DNA of 64,000 bases, taken from the NCBI GenBank assembly GCA_036788195.1, contig DAIQNX010000011.1, positions 22,375-86,374 of the forward strand, given 5' to 3'. The notes beneath the pieces were generated by a model that was given only the letters and a program-made list of their open reading frames with translations, did not search any database and was not told where the DNA came from. Below, piece after piece: positions 17,838 to 26,733 of the stretch. A program made the position numbers and the translations under genes. The DNA comes from CALFXN01 sp937957815 (lineage in GTDB: Bacteria > Synergistota > Synergistia > Synergistales > Aminobacteriaceae). Within the stretch, counting starts at the first letter, position 1; each line of letters begins with the position of its first letter.

Positions 17838-18367
17838 TCGCCGATCGCCTCCACCGAAATGACATTGTCGGTGTAGATACAGATCTCCGAGGCTATCTCG
17901 ATGGCCCTCCGGGCGATCCTCGACGGAACCCATTCCGAGGCTTCGAGAAGCGCGCGCGCCGCGGCGAGAGCGAAACCGGATCCTGATCCGATCGAAGCCG
18001 TGTCGTTTTCCGGTTCGAGAACGTCCCCCGCGCCGGAAAGCAACAACGTGCTCCGCGCGTCGGCGACGAGAAGCATCGCCTCGAGACGTCTGAGCGTACG
18101 ATCCGTCCGCCACTCCTTGACCATGGCCACGGCGGATCGCGTCAGATCGCCGCTGTTCTCTTCGAGCCGGTTTTCGAACCGCTCGAGCAGCGTCATCGCA
18201 TCCGCAGTGCTTCCCGCAAACCCCGCGAGCACCGACCCTTTGTACAACCGGCGCACCTTTTTGGCGCCGGCCTTGATGATCTGCGTCCCGAACGTGACCT
18301 GGCCGTCTCCGGCCATGGCCACCGCGTTTCCGCGCCGGACGCAGACGATCGTCGTTCCCTCGAACAT
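17834..18367 (-). CDS. hslV: ATP-dependent protease peptidase subunit HslV (ClpQ)
   Basis: HslV is the proteasome-like peptidase ring. The 177-residue product begins MFEGTTIVCVRRGNAVAMAGDGQVTFG; the Thr at position 5, aligned with the Thr1 nucleophile, implies removal of a 4-residue propeptide, comparable to but chemically unlike the Ser of B. subtilis ClpQ. KAGAKKVRRLYKGSVLAGFAGSTADA (in parts) is also conserved. It lies 3 bases downstream of xerC and overlaps hslU. Confidence 0.97.
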   Translation of the reverse strand: MFEGTTIVCVRRGNAVAMAGDGQVTFGTQIIKAGAKKVRRLYKGSVLAGFAGSTADAMTLLERFENRLEENSGDLTRSAVAMVKEWRTDRTLRRLEAMLLVADARSTLLLSGAGDVLEPENDTASIGSGSGFALAAARALLEASEWVPSRIARRAIEIASEICIYTDNVISVEAIGE

Positions 18368-18370
18368 TCC

Positions 18371-19291
18371 CTAATCCCCTTCCTTCGCACGAGGATGAGC
18401 TCTGATGTAGCTTTCCCTCAGGCGATCGGCGGTCACCGTCACATACCGTTGCGTCGTGACGATCGATTCATGTCCCAGAAGCTCCTGAAGCACCCGGATC
18501 GAAGCGCCTCCTTCGAGCATGTGCGTCGCGTAGCTGTGTCGCAGGACGTGCGGCGTCACCCCGGGGATGCCGGCCTTCAGGGCGGCGCGATCGACGATCC
18601 GGGCGACCGTCCTGACGGTCATCGGAGAATCCCCTTTGCCGGGAAAGACGAAAGTCGCCCCCGGAATGTCGGGAAGATCCCTTCCCTGCGACAGGCATGA
18701 GCATTCCCGCTTCCACAGTTCCAGAGAACAAACGGCGTACCGTCCCATCGGAACCATCCGCTCCTTGTCTCCCTTGCCGAGAATACGCAACCATCGCTCC
18801 CCGAGATCGACCGCATCCCATGTGAGCCCGACGACTTCAGCGATACGCAACCCGCATCCGTACAACAACTCAAGAACGGCGGAGTCCCTCGCCGCATGAT
18901 CGTCCTCCGGAACGGCCTCGACAAGACGCTTCGCGTCCCCGCGCGAAAGAGCCCTCGGCAATCGTCCGGGGAGCCTTGGCCCCCGGACGCTCGCGCTCGG
19001 ATCGACCTTGAGTTCCTGTCGCTCGACGAGAAAGGAGCACAGGCTCCGTATGGTCGAAAGTTTCCGCGCCGCCGATGTCTTCGCATACCCGTACCCGACG
19101 AGATCGCGGAGGAAACTCCGTATGATCCGCGAGTCCACGTCCCGCATCGACGAAACGCCTCTTGCGACCGCATACTCGACGAATTGCGAGAGATCGATCG
19201 AGTAATTCGCGACCGTATGCCCGGAAGCGTTCCGTGCGAAGCGCAACGTATCAAGAAAGCAATCCACCGAAGCTGATAACTGTTCTGGCAT
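18371..19291 (-). CDS. xerC: Tyrosine recombinase XerC (CodV)
   Basis: XerC-type recombinases resolve chromosome dimers at dif with a partner. The 306-residue product has the SAM-like N-terminal core-binding domain (about 1-85) and a catalytic domain with Arg in YGCGLRIAE, Lys in LGKGDKER, HxxR in HVLRHSYATHML, His in LLGHE and Tyr in TTQRYV. All catalytic residues are present. It occupies the CodV position upstream of hslVU. A strong extended -10 promoter ends 6 bases before the ATG, so its own transcript may be leaderless. Confidence 0.95.
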   Translation of the reverse strand: MPEQLSASVDCFLDTLRFARNASGHTVANYSIDLSQFVEYAVARGVSSMRDVDSRIIRSFLRDLVGYGYAKTSAARKLSTIRSLCSFLVERQELKVDPSASVRGPRLPGRLPRALSRGDAKRLVEAVPEDDHAARDSAVLELLYGCGLRIAEVVGLTWDAVDLGERWLRILGKGDKERMVPMGRYAVCSLELWKRECSCLSQGRDLPDIPGATFVFPGKGDSPMTVRTVARIVDRAALKAGIPGVTPHVLRHSYATHMLEGGASIRVLQELLGHESIVTTQRYVTVTADRLRESYIRAHPRAKEGD

Positions 19292-19297
19292 GACAAT

Positions 19298-19327
19298 ATT
19301 TTAGCACCTTTTTCTAGACTCTAGCAA
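19298..19327 (-). promoter_or_regulatory. Promoter of xerC with extended -10, predicted start at the ATG
   Basis: Minus strand: -35 TTGCTA (19322-19327), 18-base spacer, extended -10 TGC-TAAAAT (19298-19306). Six bases (ATTGTC) separate the -10 from the xerC ATG, so normal sigma-70 spacing puts +1 at or next to the A of ATG. An AAGGTG sequence lies upstream within the spacer and would not be transcribed from here. Confidence 0.65.
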
Positions 19328-19503
19328 CTTTTCAAAAGAATGGAATTTATCGCGATCGCGGAATACGTGCATATCCGCGCTTCGTCCGTGGAAAACCGTT
19401 GTCGATATCCTTTTTCCCGGGAAATTCCTGTCCGAGCGCTCCCGAAGAAAAGGAAGCGTGCCTCTGAGGGAGAGATGCGCTTCGCTGCGGGAGGCGCGTA
19501 TGT

Positions 19504-20814
19504 TCAGCCTATGCGAAGATCTTCGAGAAAACGCCTCAGTGAGGCAAGCGCCCGTTCCGAGGCGATCCGGCACTTATCCGGCCTGGAGATCCGTTTCCCC
19601 GCGACGGGCGGGAGGATTCCCAGGTTCACGTTCATCGGCTGAAAGCGTGCCGGTTCGGCGTTCATCAGATAGTGCAGCAGAGATCCTGTCACGCTCTCGC
19701 GCGGCCACACGGGCGGCCGTTCCGGATTCCGTCCGAGTGCGGCGCAATTCACCGCGGTCGCGATTCCCATAGCGGCGCTTTCGAGATAGCCCTCGACCCC
19801 CGTGATCTGTCCGGCCAGAAAAAGCGCCTCCCGGCCGCGCACGCGCAGCCACGGATCGAGCACCTTCGGAGCGTTCACGTAGACGTTCCGGTGCATGACT
19901 CCGTATCTCGCGAATTCGGCTCGCTCGAGCCCCGGGATGAGCCGGAAAACGCGATCCTGTTCGCCCCACCTGAGGCTAGTCTGGAAACCGACGAGGTTGT
20001 AGAGCGTCCCATCCCTGTTATCCTGCCTGAGCTGAACGACAGCGAAAGGTTCCCGTCCCGTCCGGGGGTCGGGAAGTCCGACGGGCCGGAGCGGTCCGAA
20101 CCGGAGCGTTTCGGGACCTCTCGCGGCGATCACTTCGACGGGAAGGCACCCTTCGAAGTATTTCGGGTCCTCGAAGGAGTGCGGAACAGCACGTTCGGCG
20201 GATATCAGGGCGGAGTGGAACGCTCGGTATTGTTCTTCCGTCATCGGGCAGTTCAGATAGTCCCCTCGTTGTCCGTAGCGCCCCGCGCGATAGACGACAT
20301 CCTCGTCGACGCTGTCGAGAACGACGACAGGAGCCACGGCGTCGAAGAAGTAGAGATACTCTTCGCCCGTCACGCGCGCGAGAGCAGAAGCCATGGACGG
20401 CGACGTCAGGGGGCCCGTCGCGACGATGCACGGTTCTTCCGGAATTTCGCAAACCTCTTCGCGATGGATCGTGATCGACGGACACGATTCGATCGCCTCC
20501 GTGACGAGCGACGCGAAGGACTCACGGTCGACGGCCAGCGCTTTTCCGGCCGGAACCGCAGCCTTTTCCGCGCACCCGAGAAGAAGACTGCCGAGAAGGC
20601 GAAGCTCCTCCTTCAGAATGCCTGCCGGACTTGTCGGTTCGAGCGCGCCGAGCGAATTGCTGCACACGAGCTCCGCAAGCAGGGCGGTACGGTGCGCCGG
20701 GCTCGTCCTGACCGGACGCATCTCGTGGAGATCGACGCTCCACCCATCCTTCGCGAGCCTCCACGCGGCTTCGCATCCGGCGAGGCCGCCGCCGACGACG
20801 GTGACCCTAGGCAT
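19504..20814 (-). CDS. trmFO: Methylenetetrahydrofolate-tRNA-(uracil-5-)-methyltransferase TrmFO
   Basis: TrmFO makes m5U54 in the T-loop of tRNA using methylene-THF and FADH2. The 436-residue product starts MPRVTVVGGGLAGCEAAWRL in part, the GGGLAGCEA FAD-binding motif, and includes LAELVCSNSLGA, ALAVDRESF, SMASALARVTGEEYLYFFDA (in parts) and a C-terminal segment with GQITGVEGYLESAAMG. ATG 20814 overlaps the topA stop by 8 bases. A 212-base gap follows before xerC and contains the xerC promoter. Confidence 0.97.
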   Translation of the reverse strand: MPRVTVVGGGLAGCEAAWRLAKDGWSVDLHEMRPVRTSPAHRTALLAELVCSNSLGALEPTSPAGILKEELRLLGSLLLGCAEKAAVPAGKALAVDRESFASLVTEAIESCPSITIHREEVCEIPEEPCIVATGPLTSPSMASALARVTGEEYLYFFDAVAPVVVLDSVDEDVVYRAGRYGQRGDYLNCPMTEEQYRAFHSALISAERAVPHSFEDPKYFEGCLPVEVIAARGPETLRFGPLRPVGLPDPRTGREPFAVVQLRQDNRDGTLYNLVGFQTSLRWGEQDRVFRLIPGLERAEFARYGVMHRNVYVNAPKVLDPWLRVRGREALFLAGQITGVEGYLESAAMGIATAVNCAALGRNPERPPVWPRESVTGSLLHYLMNAEPARFQPMNVNLGILPPVAGKRISRPDKCRIASERALASLRRFLEDLRIG

Positions 20815-23110
20815 CGTTCCCAGTCCCCAGAATGTGCCCGCAATCCGCACACGTCGTTCCGTCCGTCGCGCCGCCGCATTTCGGACATTTCGGCTTCTCG
20901 GGGGCCTTCCAGGAGACGTAGTCGCAGTCCGGATAGCGGGAACACCCGTAGAATGTCCTTCCCTTCCGGCTCTTTCGCCGGACGATCTCTCCACCTTCGG
21001 TCGCGCCGCATTTGGGACACGCGATGCCGGTCGTCTGCCTGATCGGCTCCGTATGGCGGCATTCCGGATACCCTGTGCACGCGATGAACTCCCCGAAACG
21101 GCCTCTCTTCCTGATGAGCGGTTTCCCGCATTCGGGGCAGTCCCTGCCGACGGGCTCCGGTTCCGGAAGCGGCACCCTGGGCGCCGCCTTCGCGCTTTCG
21201 ACGGTCTTCAGGAACGGATCCCAGAACGACCGAACGACATCGAGCCACCGTATGCGGGCGCCTTCGACCTCGTCCAGGCTTTCTTCCATGCTGGCGGTAA
21301 AGCCCGTATCGACGATCGGAGAGGTGCTCCCCCCGCCGAAATAGCGTTTGAGGAATTCCGTCACGGTCATCCCGAGAGGAGTCGGCTGCAGGCGCTTTTC
21401 TTCGTTCCTCTCGACGTAGACGCGATCGTAGAGCGTCTCCACGATGGACGCGTACGTCGATGGACGTCCGACCCCCTCTTCCTCGAGCACCTTGATGAGC
21501 GAGGCTTCCGAATAGCGTGCGGGAGGCTTCGTCCAGCGTTGTTCTTTCTCGACATCGAGAAGCGCGAGCGGTTCTCCGGGCGTCGCGGGCTTCAGAAGTT
21601 CCCCCTTGAGATCGAGCGGCCACACCGCGCTCCAGCCGTCGAAACGCATACTCTCGCCGAGTTGCCGCAGCCCGACGCGGCCGGCATCCGCGTCGAGCGT
21701 CGCGTTTTCCACGACGGCCGGGGCCATCTGGGACGCGACGAACCGCTTCCAGATCATCGAGTAGAGACGAAGCTGCTCGGGTTCGACGACTCCCTCGAGA
21801 GACGAGGGGGCGATCCCGACATCCGTCGGTCGGATAGCTTCGTGCGCATCCTGAGACAGAACCTTCGATTCGAAACGATTCGGTTCTTCGGGCAAATACA
21901 TGGCGCCGTAGCGCGATCCGACGTATTCGCGGACTGCCGCGATCGCCTCCGGAGCCGTCCTGAGACTGTCCGTCCGCATGTACGTGATGAGTCCCGTCGG
22001 TCCGCGGCCCGGGATCGTCACGCCCTCGAAAAGCGACTGGGCGATTCCCATCGTCCGGCGAGGCGAAAAACCGAGACGGCGGGAGGCTTCCTGTTGCAGC
22101 GTGCTCGTCTTGAACGGCGCGAGGGGTTTCCGAACGCTCGCCCTCGTGACGTAGGAGCGTACGGTAATCGCCGCGCTCCGGATTTCGTCCTCGACGAACG
22201 ATGCGGTTTCGGCGTCGGGGATGAGAAGCGACTTGCCCTCTTTCCAGAGGGATTTCCCGTCGAGACTGTCCGCCCGCAACGAGTAGCGCCGTCCGCCATC
22301 CGCCTCCGCGGATGCCGTCACATTCCAGTATTCAGTCGGAACGAAGGCGCTGATCTCCTCCTCGCGCTCGCAGATCAGCGCCAGGGCGACCGACTGGACC
22401 CGGCCGGCCGAGAGTCCGTAGCGGATCTTGTTCCAGAGGAGGGGACTCAGCGTATAGCCGACGAGTCGGTCGAGGATGCGCCGCGCCTGCTGCGCGTCGA
22501 CCTTGTCCATGTCGATGCGGTCGGGCGTTCCGATCGCTTCGCGGACCGCCGCCGGGGTGATTTCGTAGAAACGGACGCGGCATGCCGAAGCGGGATCGAT
22601 CCCAAGGAGGTCGGCAAGGTGCCACGCGATGGCTTCTCCTTCGCGGTCGGGGTCCGACGCGAGGATAACCGAGGAACTTTTTCCGGCTATCGCGGCAAGT
22701 TCCTTCCTGAGCGTGGCCTTTCCCTTGACGAGAATGTACTCGGGCGCGAAATCGTGATCGATGTCGATGGCCATGCGGCTCTTCGGCAGGTCGCGGACAT
22801 GCCCGACGCTTGCCCGGACCGTATAGCCCGGACCGAGGATCTTCGTGAGCGTCTTCGACTTCGTGGGAGACTCGACGATGACGAGGACGGATTCTTTCGA
22901 TATCTTCGGAGTCGTCGTCTTCGACGACGCTTTTCCGGTCTGCGAGGTTTTCGCCACCTTCGCAGCGCCCCTCTTCGGAGAGGTTTTCTCCGACGGTTTC
23001 GCGGGGTCCTTTCCGGTCGCCGAAGGCGCTTTCATTCTTCGTTTCGTCCCGCTCGTCCCGATGTCGCCGTCCATCTTCGCGGACGGCGTACTTTTTTTCG
23101 CCGCCGCCAT
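20807..23110 (-). CDS. topA: DNA topoisomerase I TopA
   Basis: TopA relaxes negative supercoils by cleaving one strand. The 767-residue product has a Lys/Ser/Ala-rich N-terminal extension of about 63 residues, a TOPRIM domain (VIVESPTKSKT, then ASDPDREGEAIAWHL), the catalytic Tyr in GLITYMRTDSLR, and two C-terminal Cys4 zinc ribbons (CPECGKPL and CPKCGATE) plus a third smaller CPKC/CADC pair. I use ATG 23110, 2 bases after the upstream stop; a GTG at 23140 is the alternative and adds 10 residues. It overlaps trmFO by 8 bases. Confidence 0.96.
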   Translation of the reverse strand: MAAAKKSTPSAKMDGDIGTSGTKRRMKAPSATGKDPAKPSEKTSPKRGAAKVAKTSQTGKASSKTTTPKISKESVLVIVESPTKSKTLTKILGPGYTVRASVGHVRDLPKSRMAIDIDHDFAPEYILVKGKATLRKELAAIAGKSSSVILASDPDREGEAIAWHLADLLGIDPASACRVRFYEITPAAVREAIGTPDRIDMDKVDAQQARRILDRLVGYTLSPLLWNKIRYGLSAGRVQSVALALICEREEEISAFVPTEYWNVTASAEADGGRRYSLRADSLDGKSLWKEGKSLLIPDAETASFVEDEIRSAAITVRSYVTRASVRKPLAPFKTSTLQQEASRRLGFSPRRTMGIAQSLFEGVTIPGRGPTGLITYMRTDSLRTAPEAIAAVREYVGSRYGAMYLPEEPNRFESKVLSQDAHEAIRPTDVGIAPSSLEGVVEPEQLRLYSMIWKRFVASQMAPAVVENATLDADAGRVGLRQLGESMRFDGWSAVWPLDLKGELLKPATPGEPLALLDVEKEQRWTKPPARYSEASLIKVLEEEGVGRPSTYASIVETLYDRVYVERNEEKRLQPTPLGMTVTEFLKRYFGGGSTSPIVDTGFTASMEESLDEVEGARIRWLDVVRSFWDPFLKTVESAKAAPRVPLPEPEPVGRDCPECGKPLIRKRGRFGEFIACTGYPECRHTEPIRQTTGIACPKCGATEGGEIVRRKSRKGRTFYGCSRYPDCDYVSWKAPEKPKCPKCGGATDGTTCADCGHILGTGNDA

Positions 23111-23112
23111 CC

Positions 23113-23451
23113 CTAACAGAACCAGCTTCTGCCGGCGCACATGTTGACCGGATCCGCCTGGCTCCCCTGGATATCGAACGTCCGGTCCTCCATCAGCGCT
23201 TCGACGAGCGCTTCGAACATGAGAGAGTCGATCATCGCGTTTTTCATCCGCCCGAGATAGATGGCTTCCTGAAAGGCCTTCTCAAGGACATCGGCGGGGA
23301 TTTCCCCCGCAGCCATGTACCTGTAGGCAAGTCCCTGCGCGTCGAGGTCGAGATACTGCCGCTCAAGTTTATCGAACATCCGTGTGCGGAAAGGGACGAG
23401 AAAATCATCCATGGCCGCGTCATCGCTCCGCTGGTATCCGTGTATGGGCAC
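23113..23451 (-). CDS. Small conserved-looking protein between dprA and topA
   Basis: I do not recognise this 112-residue protein. It is acidic and helical (FLVPFRTRMFDKLERQYLDLDA, AFQEAIYLGRMKNAMIDSLMFEALVEALMEDR in parts), with Cys near the C-terminus (MCAGRSWFC) and no membrane segment. GTG 23451 has AAGGAAG 8-9 bases upstream; ATG 23412 is the alternative. It starts 15 bases after dprA and ends 2 bases before topA, so it is almost certainly cotranscribed, and its codon pattern resembles its neighbours. Confidence 0.65.
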   Translation of the reverse strand: MPIHGYQRSDDAAMDDFLVPFRTRMFDKLERQYLDLDAQGLAYRYMAAGEIPADVLEKAFQEAIYLGRMKNAMIDSLMFEALVEALMEDRTFDIQGSQADPVNMCAGRSWFC

Positions 23452-23466
23452 TCTTCAATCTTCCTT

Positions 23467-24582
23467 TCATGGCTGTTTCCGGATCTCCGGTGCAGCGCTC
23501 CAGCGACCGGGTCCGGACTGATAAACGAGGGAACGCGCGGCCAAAACGGAAAGGCCGGACAAAACGTCAGCGGCAGTCATTGTACCTTCGGACACGATGT
23601 TGTCAACCGTTTGATTCGCTTTTTTTTGGAGAATATGCAGAATTTTTACCTCTTCACACGTCATCCCGCTCTCCGGCGTCTCCGGTCCGGACGTTTCCGG
23701 GAAGAGAGACAGCTGTCCGTTCGAGAGAATCGATACGAATTCGCCGACATCGATCAGAGGGATGGCGCCGTCCGCGAGCAGACGGTTGCTTCCGCGGCCG
23801 CACTCTTCGTCGATCCGCCCCGGAACGGCCCACACTTCGCGTCCGTACTCCAGCGCGATGCGCGCCGTAATCATCGCGCCGCTCCTTTCGGGCGCCTCGA
23901 CGACGACGAGACGCTCCGCAAGGGCCGCGATAATGCGGTTCCTGCGCGGGAACAGCCACGCCTTCGGCCGCGTCCCGAACGGGTACTCCGTTACGGTTGC
24001 CCCACGTTCCAGAATCCGCCGATAGAGTCGCTCATGCCCCGAGGGATAGACGACATCGGATCCCGTTCCGAGAACGGCGACGGTCGTTCCTCCCGCGTCG
24101 AGGCAGCCTTCGTGCGCCGCCGCGTCGATTCCGAGCGCTCCTCCGCTCAGGACGGTCCCTCCGGTTTCGGCAACCGCACTTCCGAGCGCGAGGGCGACCG
24201 CACGTCCGTAGGACGAGCACTTCCGGGTGCCGACGACCGCGACACCCGACACGCCGGACGGCAGGCTCCCCGCGACATAGAGCGCCAGAGGAGCGTCGGG
24301 GATGCCCCGCAACGCGTCCGGATAGTCCATGTCTTCGCAGGTGACGATCCGCACGTTTTTCCGCCGCGCGTGATCGCGTTCGCGTTCCGGAAATCCGGAA
24401 GCCGCAAGTTCCGAAAGAGTCCCGGCAGAGGTTCCGGAGATTCCGAGCGCCCCATACGCCCGACGGTCGCCGCCAAGGATGTCCTCCGGCGATACGCCGC
24501 CGGAGCGGGCGCGTTCCCATACGCGGATGTCCAGAGTCGCCGGTCCGTTCAGAAGGATCAGGGCGTCGCGCACGACTGTCAC
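23467..24582 (-). CDS. dprA: DNA processing protein DprA (Smf)
   Basis: DprA protects incoming single-stranded DNA and loads RecA during natural transformation. The 371-residue product has an N-terminal helical part and the DprA Rossmann fold with VAVVGTRKCSSYG, SGGALGIDAAAHEGCLDAGG, VLGTGSDVVYPSGHERLY and FPRRNRIIAALAERLVVVEA (in parts). A C-terminal winged-helix-like segment (VKILHILQKKANQTVDNIV) follows. It overlaps comM by 4 bases. With comM alongside, it suggests a competence function. Confidence 0.95.
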   Translation of the reverse strand: MTVVRDALILLNGPATLDIRVWERARSGGVSPEDILGGDRRAYGALGISGTSAGTLSELAASGFPERERDHARRKNVRIVTCEDMDYPDALRGIPDAPLALYVAGSLPSGVSGVAVVGTRKCSSYGRAVALALGSAVAETGGTVLSGGALGIDAAAHEGCLDAGGTTVAVLGTGSDVVYPSGHERLYRRILERGATVTEYPFGTRPKAWLFPRRNRIIAALAERLVVVEAPERSGAMITARIALEYGREVWAVPGRIDEECGRGSNRLLADGAIPLIDVGEFVSILSNGQLSLFPETSGPETPESGMTCEEVKILHILQKKANQTVDNIVSEGTMTAADVLSGLSVLAARSLVYQSGPGRWSAAPEIRKQP

Positions 24583-26090
24583 AGGGAGCCACCGCCTTTT
24601 CGGTACGCGAGCGCTTCCGCGATGTGCGCCCGGGCGACCTCGCTGGTCCCGGCGAGGTCGGCAACCGTCCGCGCCACCTTGAGCACGCGGGAGATCCCCC
24701 GTCCCGAAAGCTTCAGGCTCCCGGCGATTCCCAAAAGAAACGCCCTCGCGTCATCGGCGAGTCCGATGGTCTTTCGAAGCAGCCGCTCAGGGATCTCCGC
24801 GTTGCAGTGGAACCCCGACGGTTCCCAGCGCCTCCTCTGGACCTCCCGCGCGCGCCGGACGCGGAGGCGGATCGAGACGCTCTCCTCGGCACGAACGTCC
24901 GCCGCGGAGATGAGTTCCTCGGGAAGCAGTCTCGGAACGGAGACGTACATGTCGATCCGATCGATGATCGGACCGGAAAGCTTCCTCCTGTAGCGCTCGA
25001 TGTCGGACGCGACGCAGGAACATCGTTCGACGGGGTCGCCCTGCCACCCGCACGGGCAGGGATTGCACGCGGCGACGAGGAGGACCCGGGACGGGAATTC
25101 GACGGTTCCCGAGGCGCGGCTTACGGTGATTCTGCCGTCCTCGAGGGGTTGCCGAAGCGCCTCGAGCAGGTCTCTGCGGAATTCGGTGAATTCGTCGAGA
25201 AAGAGAACCCCGCGGTGCGCGAGCGTCACCTCGCCCGGAGAGAGCGAGTGCCCTCCTCCGCAGACGGAAACGGTGCTCGCCGTGTGGTGGACCGGCCGGA
25301 AGGGGCGTTCGCGCCCTCCCGCATAGGGGGCGCCGGCGCTGCTCTGGACGAGAAGCGTTTCGAGAAGCTCCGCTTCGGAGAGCGGCGGGAGGATGCCGCG
25401 AAGCGCCCGCGCGAGCATCGTCTTTCCGCTCCCGGGAGACCCCACGAGAAGAACGTTGTGATGTCCGGCCGCCGCGATCTCGAGCGCCCGCTTCGCCGAA
25501 GCCTGTCCCCGGATATCCGAGAAATCCGGGTCCGGCCGGACGTCTTCTTCTCCCGGGGCAGCCGCCTCGACGGGCGCGAGTTCCATTCGGCCCCCGAGGG
25601 CGGCGAGCAGGGTCGCGAGGTCGGGAACGGCATACGCACGAGCGTCGCGGACAAGGGCGACCTCGCGGGCGTTTTCCTCCGGTACATACAGGGAAACGCC
25701 GAGTTTCCGGGCTAGGATCGCCGCCGGAACGGCGCCCCTGACGCGTCGGAGGCGACCGTCGAGCGCGAGTTCCCCGAGAAAGATGGCGCCTTCCGGAACC
25801 GTCACGGCGCCAAGAGATGACGCCAGTCCGAGCGCTATGGGAAGATCGAGCAGAGCCCCCTCCTTCGGCAGATCGGCGGGAGCGAGGTTGATCGCCACGC
25901 GGCCCCGAACCTGGAGTCCCAGAGTGCGAAGCGCCGCGCGGACGCGTTCCCTCGACTCCCGAACTGCGGCGTCGGGTAGGCCGACGATCGACATCGAAAA
26001 GAGTCCTCCTGTGATTTCGACCTCGGTCTCGACGCGGACGGCCTCTATCCCGCGGAGGGTGATTCCGTGGACGGCACTCAACTCTGCCAC
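24579..26090 (-). CDS. comM: ComM / YifB family Mg-chelatase-like AAA ATPase
   Basis: ComM is a hexameric helicase that promotes branch migration during natural transformation. The 503-residue product has the N-terminal ChlI-like domain (ITLRGIEAVRVETEVEITGG, LPDAAVRESRERVRAAL), Walker A GSPGSGKT, Walker B VLFLDEFTEF, and the C-terminal Mg_chelatase_C region with GISRVLKVARTVADLAG. A CNPCPCGW Cys cluster is present as in the family. GTG 26090 was chosen: it overlaps the yraN stop and begins the conserved sequence; the longer upstream frame is Arg-rich antisense-like sequence. Confidence 0.95.
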   Translation of the reverse strand: MAELSAVHGITLRGIEAVRVETEVEITGGLFSMSIVGLPDAAVRESRERVRAALRTLGLQVRGRVAINLAPADLPKEGALLDLPIALGLASSLGAVTVPEGAIFLGELALDGRLRRVRGAVPAAILARKLGVSLYVPEENAREVALVRDARAYAVPDLATLLAALGGRMELAPVEAAAPGEEDVRPDPDFSDIRGQASAKRALEIAAAGHHNVLLVGSPGSGKTMLARALRGILPPLSEAELLETLLVQSSAGAPYAGGRERPFRPVHHTASTVSVCGGGHSLSPGEVTLAHRGVLFLDEFTEFRRDLLEALRQPLEDGRITVSRASGTVEFPSRVLLVAACNPCPCGWQGDPVERCSCVASDIERYRRKLSGPIIDRIDMYVSVPRLLPEELISAADVRAEESVSIRLRVRRAREVQRRRWEPSGFHCNAEIPERLLRKTIGLADDARAFLLGIAGSLKLSGRGISRVLKVARTVADLAGTSEVARAHIAEALAYRKGGGSL

Positions 26091-26452
26091 GCTCCGCCGG
26101 TGATGTCGCGAATGTGCTCCACCTTCCACTCCCCATTCCTGTCGACGGTCATCGCGACGAGATCGATCCGCCACGGCCCCTGCCAGTTCCGCGACTCCGC
26201 GAGAAGTGTTCCTGCTCTGACGAGCCTGCGGATCTTCCGCGGACCGACCGAGTCCTCCGGCGACATCATCTCGCCGATCGTCCTGACCCGGACTTCGACG
26301 ACGACGAGTTCGTCTCCGTCCATCGCGAGGATGTCGATCTCGCCGCACTGGTTCCGGATATTCCGCCCGAGGATGCGAAACCCCTGTGCGGAAAGACGCT
26401 CGGCGGCCTCGTCCTCGCCTCGTTTTCCGAGTTGCAGATGCGGCGCGGTCAT
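26078..26452 (-). CDS. yraN: YraN family (UPF0102) putative endonuclease
   Basis: UPF0102 proteins have a PD-(D/E)XK/Holliday-junction-resolvase-like fold; their role is uncertain but they sit beside comM/dprA in many genomes. The 124-residue product shows LGKRGEDEAAERLSAQGFRILGRN (in part), then NQCGEIDILAMDGDELVVVEVRVR, which carries the GEIDI and VEV active-site-like residues. ATG 26452 overlaps the upstream stop (ATGA), and the 3' end overlaps comM by 13 bases. Confidence 0.93.
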   Translation of the reverse strand: MTAPHLQLGKRGEDEAAERLSAQGFRILGRNIRNQCGEIDILAMDGDELVVVEVRVRTIGEMMSPEDSVGPRKIRRLVRAGTLLAESRNWQGPWRIDLVAMTVDRNGEWKVEHIRDITGGAWQS

Positions 26453-26733
26453 GGTCGTTTGCGCATCTCCCGGTCGATGTTGTAGACGAAGGCGAGCACC
26501 CGGGCGACGGCCTCGTACAGCTCGCCCGGAATTTCCTGTCCGATTTCGAGGGCGAGCAGCGCGCTTACGAGAGCGGCATCCTCGACGATCGGGACGTTCG
26601 CTTCCGTCGCGATCTCGACGATCCGTTTCGCGACGAACCCCTCGCCTTTCGCGGTCACGCGCGGAGCCGCGTCGGCGTTCTTCTCGTATTCGAGGGCGAC
26701 GGCCCGTTCTCGCTGTTTCCGCTTCGCGCTCAC
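26449..26733 (-). CDS. ylqH: FlhB C-terminal domain-like protein YlqH
   Basis: The 94-residue protein matches the cytoplasmic C-terminal domain of FlhB/EscU: RAVALEYEKNADAAPRVTAKG, KRIVEIATEANVPIVEDAALVSAL, EIGQEIPGELYEAVARVLAFVY. The sequence starts just after where FlhB has NPTH, so the autocleavage motif and all membrane helices are absent. GTG 26733 overlaps the ylqG stop (GTGA). In B. subtilis ylqH occupies the same locus. Function is unknown; a role related to FliK-FlhB switching is a guess supported by the adjacent FliK-like gene. Confidence 0.88.
   Translation of the reverse strand: MSAKRKQRERAVALEYEKNADAAPRVTAKGEGFVAKRIVEIATEANVPIVEDAALVSALLALEIGQEIPGELYEAVARVLAFVYNIDREMRKRP

Noticed and set aside
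24579..26348. 589-codon form of ComM and longer forms of hslU, trmFO, rnhB and yraN
   Set aside because: The extra N-terminal codons overlap upstream genes in another frame and encode Arg-rich, motif-free sequence; ATGA or GTG starts at the upstream stop codons fit better.
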